Shown: one piece after another, positions 23,707 through 32,857 of the stretch
Layout: every line of letters starts with the position of its first letter
Position numbering within the stretch: position 1 is the first letter of the stretch
Source of the DNA: Bryoerythrophyllum caledonicum
Lineage: Eukaryota; Streptophyta; Bryopsida; Pottiales; Pottiaceae
DNA: 64,000 nucleotides
NCBI GenBank assembly: GCA_963971425.1
Contig: OZ020514.1
Span: 20,247,406-20,311,405, forward strand
Direction of reading: 5' to 3'
Translations under genes and position numbers: made by a program
Notes under the pieces: generated by a model
What the model was told of the DNA's origin: nothing
Seen by the model: only the letters and a program-made list of their open reading frames with translations
The model's database searches: none

Positions 23707-24635
23707 CTAAACTCCCCTAAAGCCAGTAAAAAATGAAAGAAGATTGTCTTTCTTCCGAACTTGTGCCTTCAAGTCTTGAATTTCTTTAAGACATTTCGCT
23801 ACTTCATTATCCTTCTCATCGAGATCTTCTCCTAGATCCTCAATTATGTTCAAGCTTTCATTTAGTCGCTTCTTCACTCGAAGATAATCGTCGCGACTCA
23901 CCTAGTCACCCTCCGTAGACTTTTTTTTTATTATCCACGCCCTCGTCTGGTACCGCATCCGTCTTTGTGGCATCTCCGTCTTGTTGTGAAACCGACCGTT
24001 TAGGGTTCAAGCCTGATACGATGGACAATTCTTATTGCCTACGTACAGACTCATGACATCCAGTATCTGAGTCGTCAGATGAAGACGCGGACCACTCGAT
24101 TTTTTGATTCGACGGTTTAACTTCCATGGTTTTCCCGAGACCTTCTTCTAGAAACTTCCGCACAAAACGATATTGTTAATCCAATGACTGGCGTCATCTT
24201 GGAGTGTGTTTGGATTTCCATTGTCCTCCAATCAACCGGTACGCCAAGTTCCACCTCCGCGTAAACCATCCGTAAAATTGAAATATTTACCGAGTTGCAG
24301 CACACTTTCGCCTCGTTATAAATATGTTGGTACGCTTGGATGCAACGCTCCTTGAAGAACTCATTGGTGCAGTACCCCAAGTTGGCCCTATTTGTACATT
24401 GCATTAGAGAATACCGCGAGTATGGTCAGAGGTGCCCCAAATGACACCATCCAATGTATTTTGCACATTGTGCAAATGCCCATGGAATTGGAACCGCCTC
24501 CCAACCAGAAAATGCCTTCATCTTCTCATCCATCAACACGTGAAGGCGCTTCTTCTGCTTTGAGCGTGCGTGACAAAAATCACGTTGTCGTTTTCCGTGG
24601 GGACTGCTAGTGATAGATGGTTGTCCAGAATCCAT
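23707..24635 (-). pseudogene. F1: F-family protein, short form
   Basis: Unrecognised family with five members in this window. Start ATG 24,635 (MDSGQPSITSSP). The basic N-terminus (KQKKRLHVLMDEKMKAF) leads into the conserved module: SGWEAVPIPW, YIGWCHL, LGYCTNEFFKERCIQAYQHI, ILRMVYAEVELGVPVDWRT. Then come an acidic linker with SSDDSDTGC and a C-terminal coiled coil (YLRVKKRLNESLNIIEDLGE; KCLKEIQDLKAQVRKKD) ending at 23,707. A TGA at about 24,426 replaces a Trp conserved in F2, and frame changes follow near 24,140. No RING finger. Role unknown; basic N-terminus plus coiled coil suggests a nuclear DNA- or protein-binding protein (inference). Its upstream block is shared with F2. Confidence 0.65.
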
Positions 24636-24669
24636 GGTGACGAGGTAGAGGAATTTGAAGCTGGCGAAA

Positions 24670-24775
24670 TACAAAGGTGTCAATAGACACCGTAAAAAAC
24701 TTCCCAAAAGTGCCAAGCAAGCAACCGCCACGTGGCAGTTGCAGGCCAAAGCGCCTAGGAAGTGGGGTCCGTAAC
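24670..24775 (-). promoter_or_regulatory. Upstream block shared by F1 and F2
   Basis: Contains the short palindrome GGTGTCAATAGACACC (about 24,676), then CTTCCCA..., CCGCCACGTGGCAGTTGC, GGCCAAAGCGCCT and GGAAGTGGG. The same string order occurs upstream of F2 (26,900-27,022). CACGTG is a plant G-box core. Its constancy against diverged surroundings suggests a promoter. Confidence 0.65.
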
Positions 24776-24814
24776 TTTGAATTCCAATATTTATAGTAAA
24801 TTAGTGACCTATGG

Positions 24815-25005
24815 CGGGCGCATACGACCAAGAGGTGCGCGTACGCGAGAGGGCTGGGCGCGTGTGCGAGAAGGCTGCGCGAGTACGCTGGAGAGCTACG
24901 CGCGTACGCCAAAGGGCTATGTGCATACGCCGGAGGGCTACGCGTGTACGCCAGAGGGCTGCGCGCGTACGCTGAAGGGCTGAGCGCGTAAGCGAGAGGG
25001 GTGTG
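24815..25005 (+). promoter_or_regulatory. GC-rich array upstream of F1
   Basis: Ten or so units of the type GGGCTGCGCGCGTACGC / AGAGGGCTACGCGCGTACGC, beginning about 180 bp upstream of the F1 ATG. Confidence 0.75.
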
Positions 25006-25009
25006 CCTT

Positions 25010-25225
25010 GAACTTGTGCCTTGAACTTGACATACAATACTCATATTTACTTATATCCTTGTGCCTTGAACTTGACATACAATACTTATACTTACTTATA
25101 ACCAATGACCTTTAACTTATACTTTCTTATACAATACTTATACTTATACATACAATACTTAATATTTATACTTACTTATACAATACTTATACTTACTTAG
25201 GCACACAATACTTATACTTACTCAA
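25010..25225 (+). repeat. AT-rich array (ACAATACTTATACTTACTTAT)
   Basis: Starts with two copies of GTGCCTTGAACTTGACATAC, then many copies of ACAATACTTATACTTACTT-like units. Simple tandem sequence without coding potential. Confidence 0.75.
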
Positions 25226-25910
25226 TGATTTTTTTGGAAGAGTTAGTACCTTCAATTAGCATGCTCAATGATTTGTTCGCAAACTTATACTCATATTAAG
25301 ATATAATATGGATAATTTGTATGGTAGAATGCCATCTCTTAACATTTGGAAGGCCGTTGCAATTAGTTACATATAATTCAACCAAGAATTATAATGTTGC
25401 ATTAATATTGGGGATTTTGTTACCTCCCAAATCATTTATTATGCAAGAAAGTAACATGATTTTTATTGTTTAGTCTTATGATTGACATGTTTGAGACAAA
25501 AATTTAAGTTTTATTCTTCAAGACATGATATAAATTCCACTACAAAAAAATTCTCGATGATACTATAGACTATTGTAGTCGGTTATCAAATATTAGACAA
25601 AAGTGAATTTAATTTATTGACTGGGGTGCATGAAGTTGTACAATCATGGAAGATCATAACACATTCATCAAATATATAACTTAAACGTATACAAGACTGT
25701 ATAGAACATTCACTTTATTACATCTAGCCAAATTAAAAAACATGCTGAACCATACAAACTTGATTATCGTCAGAGATAAACAATATTGTTTCGAACTAAA
25801 GCCATTTACAAATGAAGTGCAATTTACAAAATTCACAAGGTCTATGATTTCAAAATGTTACAAAATTGCCAATTTATCATTCATGGCACTACTTCCATTG
25901 CTATCAAATT
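25226..25910. other. AT-rich spacer between F1 and F2
   Basis: No convincing gene. Short open frames here lack family resemblance. Confidence 0.4.
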
Positions 25911-26864
25911 CTACGACTTTAAAGTAAACACCAGCTTCGCGTATTCCTGGATTTGATTGTCATTTTCTTGGAGTACAGCGCATAATTTTTTAAGTTCTTC
26001 TTTGTTGTGGTTAGCTTCTTCTACGAGATTCTTGTTTTCCTGTATACTCTGCTCATATTTAGCAAGAAGTTGAAGATGAGCCTCTCGACCAATTGGAACA
26101 TCATCAGAAGACTCTAGATTTTCATTGATGTTCTCATGGGCAACCGCGTCCATCCTAATTGGACCATTTTCCTTGCCAAAATCTTCTCCAATTGTTGGTG
26201 TTTCTTGGAGGGCAGAATCTAGCCAATGGCATTTAATAAAGCCTTCAATCTCCTTGCGAATAGTTGAGTCACACCCAGTATCCGAGTCGTCACTGGAAGT
26301 GTCATACCACACGACTTCCTCGTTTGGAACTTCAACCTCCTTGGCCTTTTTTCCTAGAGCTTCGCCCGGAAACTTGCGCTCTATTGGTAGTGACGCCGTG
26401 GATACTGGTGTCATCTTGGACTTTGGTTGTATTTCCATCGTCCTCCAATCGACTACTACTCCGAGTATAATCTCAGCATACACCATACGTAAAATGGATA
26501 GATTCACCTCGTTCTGGTGAATCTTTGCCGTATTGTAGATGTGCTCGTACGCTTGGATGCACCGTTCTTTGAATACTTCATTGGTGCAGTAATTTAAATT
26601 ACCCTGGTTGTATTTCCGAGGTTGCGAATATCGCGAATGCGGCCACATTCGTCCCAAATGACACGAGGCAATGTACTTTGCAAACTGTGTAAATGTCCAC
26701 GGACTAGGTACATCTTCCTAGCCTCGAAATGCCTTCAACTCACCATCGATGAATATGTGAATGCGTTTCTTCATCTTGTGGTTGCGTACTCGTCCCGCAT
26801 CACGCTCTCGTTTCTTCATTTTCTTCTCGGAAGCCCGAATCTCAGAAGGTCCACTTGAGTCCAT
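25911..26864 (-). pseudogene. F2: F-family protein, short form
   Basis: Start ATG 26,864 (MDSSGPSEIRASEKKMKKRE). Basic region NHKMKKRIHIFIDGELKAFR, then the conserved module: EDVPSPWTF, YIASCHLG, LNYCTNEVFKERCIQAYEHI, ILRMVYAEIILGVVVDWRT. The acidic linker SSDDSDTGC matches F1. The protein ends in a coiled coil (EQSIQENKNLVEEANHNKEE; CAVLQENDNQIQEYAK). Only one defect is obvious: TAG near 26,718 at the position of the conserved Trp of the GWED motif, and downstream 248 codons are open. It is closest to F1 in sequence and in its upstream block, so the pair looks like a tandem duplication inside hAT-A. Confidence 0.68.
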
Positions 26865-26899
26865 GCTTGAAACTAGCGTGAAAGGGCACCGGGAGTAAA

Positions 26900-27022
26900 A
26901 GGGTGTCAATAGACACCGGAAGTTAAAGGGTGTCAATTGACACCGGGACCCACTTCCCAATAGTATTTAGCAAACAGCCGCCACGTAGCAGTTGCAGGCC
27001 AAAGCGCCTGGGAAGTGGGCCC
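26900..27022 (-). promoter_or_regulatory. Upstream block shared by F2 and F1
   Basis: Holds two short palindromes, GGTGTCAATAGACACCGG and GGTGTCAATTGACACCGG, then CTTCCCA, GCCGCCACGTAGCAGTTGC, GGCCAAAGCGCCT and GGAAGTGGG in the same order as upstream of F1. Confidence 0.65.
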
Positions 27023-27044
27023 ATTGTGCCACGATTCCCAAACT

Positions 27045-27365
27045 TACAGCAAGGCGCGCATGCACCCCACAGGCGCTGCGCGTACGAGATGGGACGATCT
27101 CGTGCGTATCAATCATGGTCTCGAGAGGAGGAACAGAATGGTCGGGCGCGTGTGAATGGGGCCGGGCGCGTGCGCTGTGAGGCCAGGCGCGCGCGAATGG
27201 GGGTCGGGCGCATGCCTTTTGAGGCTGGGCGCGCACTCTTTGGGGCCGGGCGCACGCAAATAGGGGCCTGGCGCGCACAAACAGTGGTAGTGCGCGCTCG
27301 AATGGAGACCGGGCGCATGCGCTCTGAGGCCGGGCGCGTGCGCTGTGGGGCCGGGAGCGCATGAA
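27045..27365 (+). promoter_or_regulatory. GC-rich array upstream of F2
   Basis: About 15 copies of GGGCCGGGCGCGTGCGCTG-like units beginning about 185 bp upstream of the F2 ATG. Open frames across it in several phases are artefacts of the repeat. Confidence 0.8.
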
Positions 27366-27573
27366 CAGGGACCATGGAAAGTTCTCTTCTTGCAAATTGG
27401 ATTATCTTAAATGTTACAAACTAACTTCAATGTTTCAAAGGAGATGCAAGAAATGGGTCAATGCTTTAAAGTCGTCCTTATATTTATATTGCACATGCAA
27501 ATTTTGCAACATACAAAATGGTTACAAATGCTACGCTTTCATCTTGCATTCTATTTGCCTATACTCCACTTCA

Positions 27574-29660
27574 TCACGCATCGGCTCCACTTGGTTCACC
27601 ACTTCGTGAGGCCCCATCATCTAGCAATTTACGAGCCGCTCGCGTCCTCCGGTGAGGCCCATCCGCGTTTACCAGAGCACGTAACATTTCAGAGTTCCGA
27701 AGTGCTTTGAGAGTCTTCATAGTCGCCGGACTATGTTCCTCAAGAAGGAAATCAATAGCTTCCTCCTTCCAAGTTTCCTTCCATTGCGATTCTTCCCATT
27801 ACAACGCATTGCGAAGGTGAAGATCAGTGGCCTCTCCCAATTCTGACACCACACGTCCCTGGTGATTCCACAGTTTTCCATCTAGACGTTGCCCGAATTG
27901 AAATAGCTTCCGCCTAGCATCCCAATATCCACCCATGACTTGGTAGAAGAAGTTTCGTTTACCAACATGGTCCGCGGTGGTTCCCGATATGAGCTTGTTG
28001 GCCACTCGTACAATTTCTTGGTGGTCATTTTCCCAACCAAATTGCGTGCTTATTCTGGACTTATGTAGTTGGTGGCACTGCGCACGCCTATCCCACACCA
28101 AATCTTCTCCCCACTTTTAAGCATAGGCATCCCCAAGCGCATTCTCCGGGTTTAGCTCCCAACTAGGTGGCATGTAGGCGGTGAGGCCAAACACTTCATA
28201 CAAGAGCTTATGAAATGGTGCTCTACACTTTGCGCAAAACCTACATGTCAAGATACCATTGCCATTTGCCTCGCACGGTCAACATTCAAGATGCATGCCA
28301 CCTTCCATTGATAGTGTTGCTCGCTCACTGACCTAATCCTTTCTCAAAGGATGTCGTTTGCACTGCAAAGCTCAACAAGTTCCGTGCTTGGATTGGGTGG
28401 GGAAAACGACAGAGAATCCTCGGTGCCGATGGAATCTACAAATGGCTGCGTTGCTACAGTCGGCGGCGGTAGAAAAACCAATGGACGACTAGCGAAGCGG
28501 TGACGCGGTGGTCTTGTCACGGTCTCTAGCAAGCAGCTAGTAATGTTGCCAATAACATTGGCGATCATTGTCTCGTCCACAGCTCGAGCAACTTTGCCAA
28601 TATCAGCCTGGCTGGCAACACGTTCTCGACGCAACTCTTCTATCTTGGCTGCTTGCTTGGTGATAATATCACCCTTTCCACTGGATTGCAGCTTGAGGTT
28701 TTCAATCTTTTCTTGGAGACGTTGAATCATCTCATCCTTCAAGCTGATAGTGTCCAATAACTCCCGGTGAGCATCGACGGTCGTACTTCCGGACCCTGAT
28801 GCTACATGCCTGGTGTTGGAAGTGGTGACTACGACATTCATCATTGGCATTTCATCCACAACATGGATGGGTTCTTCATCTCCAACACCCTCAAGCCTCG
28901 CGGCGGGTTCATCATCGCCAACAAGATTTACGATTGGTAAATCTACCTGGCCACCTCCTTGAACCAATAGACATCCTGCTTGATGGAGCTTCACTCGTTG
29001 GCGCTTTTTTCGTGACGCACACGCCACTAGAGAAGTCGATGAACGCCAACCTATACGTCCATCTGAGTCCGAATCCGGTGATGAATCTGACTCTATTAGA
29101 GCAACTTCTTCTGGGCCATCCGTTTTCTGTGGCCCTAGTGCCGTAAAAAAAAACACTGGATGTTGCTCCCTAGGCACATCGGCATGCATCCACACCCTCG
29201 GCATTTTTGGAGTTTTCCGCACAGTCTTCCAATCCACTCGCTCATTGAAAACGACCTCCGCATATACCATGCGAGCGAGATAGAGGGGACAATCATTGCG
29301 GGGCATGAATTCGAGCTCGTATAAGTATTGGTGAACTTGGAGGGCACGAGCTCGAAACGCCTCATTGATGCAATACTTCAAATTAGTCTTGTTTGCTCGA
29401 CGATTTATTAAATGACGATGTGGAGTAAACATCTTCGACAGATGGCACCTCGCGATGTAATCCTTGCAAGTGACAGACGACCATGGCGATGGCTCATCTT
29501 GCCAACCCACGAATGCAATATTTGCTGGATTGTTGAACACGTGCATCCGCTTCTTCTGGAGCTTCCCGTGCCTCGCCCTATCTCTTTCATTCTCCCTCTT
29601 CCTCTGCGCGGTGGACATTGGAGGCTGTTGTTGGGCATCCGGCTCACTCTCACTGTCCAT
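27574..29660 (-). pseudogene. F3: F-family protein, long form with RING-like tail
   Basis: Start ATG 29,660 (MDSESEPDAQQQPPMS). Basic region, then the conserved module: KKRMHVFNNPANIAFVGW, DYIARCHLSKMF, LKYCINEAFRARALQ, LARMVYAEVVFNERVDWKT. An acidic linker (SDSSPDSDSDG) and a coiled coil (LKDEMIQRLQEKIENLKLQ) follow to the TGA at 28,344-28,342. The same frame continues past that stop with EQHYQWKVACILNVDRARQ, matching F5. The next segment encodes CRFCAKCRAPFHKLLYEVFG, then GKRNFFYQVMGGYWD, ESQWKETWKEEAIDFLLEEH and GPHRRTRAARKLL, all aligned with the F5 C-terminus. Compared with F5, the first half of the RING and about 100 residues before it are missing. The intact version could be a RING-type ubiquitin ligase; F3 as it stands could not. 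Confidence 0.65.
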
Positions 29661-29924
29661 AGCCGATCATTGTAAAAAAATCTACCAAAATATTCGTTAA
29701 CTACGCTAAGCTCTATCTAAAAAAAACTAACGAAAATTACCACCTTGGATTTCAAAATAATCCAAGGTAGCGATGTTAATTAATTAGAACGGTGATTGAT
29801 GCGGTGATGCAATACGTCGTTTGGATGTGTGCAAATCTGGAGCCCCAATTGAAGATCACGCAATTAGCCACCTTAAAAAGATAGTAGAAGGCCACGATTT
29901 CCAATTGGAGTTTGTGAGATGGGC

Positions 29925-30310
29925 TCGGCGCGCGCGACCATTTATACTAGTGAGCCGGGCGCGCACGCGACATGGAGAACGCGTGCATGCCGTATGGGGA
30001 CCGGGCGCATACGCTGGCTCTCGCGCGTATGATTCGGGGTCTCTGGCGTAGGGTTTGGGGCCTCGGGCGTAGGATCCACGGTCAGGCGCATGGACACTGG
30101 GGCCGGGCGCGAGCGGGAACGGACGGGCGCATGCGGGAACAGGCTCTATTCCTGTGGGAACATGCTCTATTCGTGCGGGAACATGTTCTATTCCTGCGGG
30201 AACAGGTTCTATTTGTACGGAAACAGGTCGGGCGCGTTCGCTAGAGGGGCGGGCGCGTTCGCTGGAGGGCCGGGCGCATGGCGTCTTGGTCAGGCGCATG
30301 CGGACGTGCA
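29925..30310 (+). promoter_or_regulatory. GC-rich array between F3 and the kinase-like gene
   Basis: Units such as GGGCCGGGCGCGAGCG and, at 30,130-30,230, CGGGAACATGCTCTATTC repeats. It starts about 265 bp upstream of F3 and ends about 200 bp upstream of the divergent kinase-like gene, so it sits in a shared intergenic region and could serve both. Confidence 0.75.
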
Positions 30311-30512
30311 TGCGAGGTCAGGGTTTTCCATTTCACTATAAATGGAACAGATTCTAATTTCTATCACATAGGCTCTTCTTAAGTGGCTCCTTGTCCTATT
30401 ACTATTCGTACTTTGCTAGGAACTAAGAAAAGGGCCACCACACATTGAGTTCAGGGGAGGTTTTGATTTTTTTTTTAAAATTCTAGTTTGTGTAGGATTG
30501 TGATTATTGCAA

Positions 30513-32076
30513 TGGCCACTGATCGTAATACTGGAAAGCGGCCCGCATATGTTGATTTAGATGCTCCAGATGCATCGGAGCTTCCACCTACTAGCGTTGC
30601 AGAGTCGAGCCGCAATCCTTCTGATGCACCAAAGGCACCGCGAAGAGGGCGAAGCAAAAAATGTCTGCGCACAAGAAGGATGCCGGTTATCCACCAAAGG
30701 AGTATACCGCATTTCTTGGAGGTGTGGCAATATAATACTACCGTCGATGGTGTGAAACTGACGTGGTGCGATTCCGTCAAGTTTATTTGGAGAAGGGAGA
30801 GCCAGGAATCATGTGCCTACTGGCCGACCTCCAATCAAAATTTGAGCGCGCTCTGGAGAATTTTGAATCGTTCAAGGATGCATATGGCATGTATCACTAT
30901 GTGGCATTCATGGAGAGAGTAATCACTCAATGTATGAGTAATGCATCGCATGTATTCGACTGTGAGGTGAAAAAACCTCGCGGAGGCCAGCATCAACCAC
31001 AAGACTTGGAACTCCACAAGTTCCTTGAAGGTGTGAAGACCACCATCGGCAGGTTTTCAAGCTCTCGTACGAGAGGTATGCCTTGGAATGAACAAGCGAT
31101 GAAGTCAGCCATGGAGGCGCATATGTTGCTTAGCGTGCAATTCCTTCGAGAAGATATTGGAGTTTATGGACTTTCTAGATATGCCGTTGGTGGATACGGA
31201 AAGGTTCGGAAGGTCCGCATCGTGGGTGTGCGAGCCATTTCGGCATACATGGAGTTCGCCGGGAAAATGCCAACGGCGTCTCATCCGAAGGAGAAATTTA
31301 GACAACGGTCTCACGAGGCCATGATATGTCATGTTGCACATCCAGGAGTTATAAAGTTTTGGGCAGTGAATACAAAGAATATGGTGGCGTACACATTGTG
31401 GTGGAATGGTGGTAGCTGGGCCCATTTTAAAACCGCCGATTCAAAGGCAAATCCAGCGGCTTCGAGCAACTCAATCCTTTCAGCTCCATATATTTCGGCG
31501 GAGGATACAACACAAATCTTAGCCTTCCAGAAGAATAGAGCAAGACTTGCCTGGGCTTTGATGTGCACGATGGCCCAAGTCCACAATGACATCGCTCCCA
31601 CAAACGTACTTCTCCACTTTCCTCCAGAGAAACCAGGGTCCGTCTTCATAGGCGTTTGTGATTGGGGAATTGCAAGCCGAGTATCACACAAAGAACCATC
31701 AAAATATGGATTGCGGACAGACACGGAGCTTGACAATCAACGCCGTAGACAACATTGGGTAGCTCCAAAGTTGTTTTACAAATTCGGCCCACAAGATTCG
31801 GAAACGGCATTGGATGTGATGCAGCAGCGACACCAATACACCGAGCTCGCCGATTTGTACTCCGTTGGGTGGATGGCTAGAGCGATTTGGGAGAAAGAAT
31901 CTGACTCAACATTCTTCAAATCAACCGTCAACTACGCAGCTTTTCAAGTGAAGATCGAGAAATTACTGGAGCGAGATCTCCTCAAACGTCCAATACTGTG
32001 CAAAGTGGTTGACGAGCTAATGGCTAAACCTTTCAACCTTGAAGTTCCTGACGCTTGCTTCCGCTATGAGATATAG
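30513..32076 (+). CDS. Protein-kinase-like cargo gene of hAT-A
   Basis: Likely start ATG 30,513 (MATDRNTGKRPAYVDLD). A frame change at the A-run near 30,655 and a TAA near 30,740 separate this N-terminus from the main 437-codon frame (30,763-32,076), so the full gene may be broken even though the catalytic domain is open. Kinase landmarks in order: Gly-rich loop GGYGKV (about 31,190), probable strand-3 Lys in EFAGKM, helix-C Glu in SHEAMICHVAHPGVIKFW, catalytic loop VHNDIAPTNVLLHF (about 31,580; HND in place of HRD), metal-binding CDWGIA (DWG in place of DFG), WVAPKLFY (APE equivalent), and DLYSVGWMA. The key catalytic Asp, Asn and Asp are all present, so activity is possible. About 200 residues before the domain are unrecognised. 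It is the only plus-strand gene of hAT-A. A captured host kinase is one explanation. Confidence 0.75.
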
Positions 32077-32224
32077 AAATTTTGACTTAGCGTATTGATA
32101 GTGAAGGTTTCAATTCTTGATCATTTTGCAATATGTACTAGCATTGTGATGTGACGTTACTTTTTGCCCATCTCCTCATAAATAAAATATTAACATTTTT
32201 CACGACATGAAGCTCATGCATGTT

Positions 32225-32705
32225 AAAAAGTGAGAGAGCGCGCGCGACCCCTGAATTCATAACCTGTACGCGCACGACCCCAAAGGCCTTGCGCCTGGCC
32301 CAGCCCACTCCACGAAGGCGCCCAACCCTCCCCCACGAACGCGCGCAGCCCCTCCACAAACGCGCGCGACCTTGGTCGGACGCACCAGCCCCTCCAAGTA
32401 TGCGCCCGACCCTTCACCGCGCGCGCTCGGCCCCTTGCGGTACGCACGCGGTCCTCCCTGCATGCGCCCGGCCCCTCACGGTACGCGCCCAGTCCACCTC
32501 TGTACGCGCCCGGCCCAACACGGTATGCACCCGGTCCTCCCCTGTATGCGCCCGGCCCCTTCAGTGCGCGCGAGGGTGATCTCCGCACGCGCCTGGCCCC
32601 TTCAGTATGCGCTCGGCCCATCTTCGTACTCGCCTGCCCGCTGCACGCGCTCGCCCTCTTGTCTGCACGCGCGCGACCCTGTTGACAACGTGTCAGCCAC
32701 GTAGT
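32225..32705 (-). repeat. GC-rich array, right subterminal, hAT-A
   Basis: About 20 copies of the hAT-A unit, reading CGCGCCCGGCCCC on the plus strand, so oriented opposite to all other arrays of hAT-A. It lies downstream of the kinase-like gene and near the right end, mirroring the left subterminal array. Confidence 0.85.
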
Positions 32706-32849
32706 CGCCTTCGTGGCAGTGGGTAAGTTGATTTACCTCAAGTCATGGTCAAACCAGGGTTGATCCTTATTAGACGGACATCAGCCTCTACAGGACGGAC
32801 AGCCGGACAGACAGACACTACCGGACGGACGTACGGCCGGACAACCCTG

Positions 32850-32857
32850 CCAACGTC
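32850..32857. repeat. Right 8-bp target duplication of hAT-A
   Basis: CCAACGTC after the element end, paired with TCAACGTC at 19,311-19,318. Confidence 0.85.

Larger units (their letters stand above)
19319..32849. mobile_element. hAT-A: 13.5-kb cargo-bearing hAT element
   Basis: Ends AAGGGTTGTC (left) and CAGGGTTGTC (right, reverse complement), typical hAT-style CAGGG ends, with an 8-bp duplication. Subterminal CGGACGGAC words occur at both ends (19,340-19,400 and 32,765-32,840). Inside, on the minus strand, are a broken hAT transposase (20,059-23,151) and three copies of an unknown family, F1, F2 and F3; on the plus strand is a kinase-like gene (30,513-32,076). GC-rich arrays lie near each gene start and near both ends. 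Autonomous hAT elements are usually 2.5-6 kb, so 13.5 kb is unusually large and mostly cargo. It interrupts an exon of the element-G gene. The related element hAT-B starts at 50,776. Confidence 0.9.
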
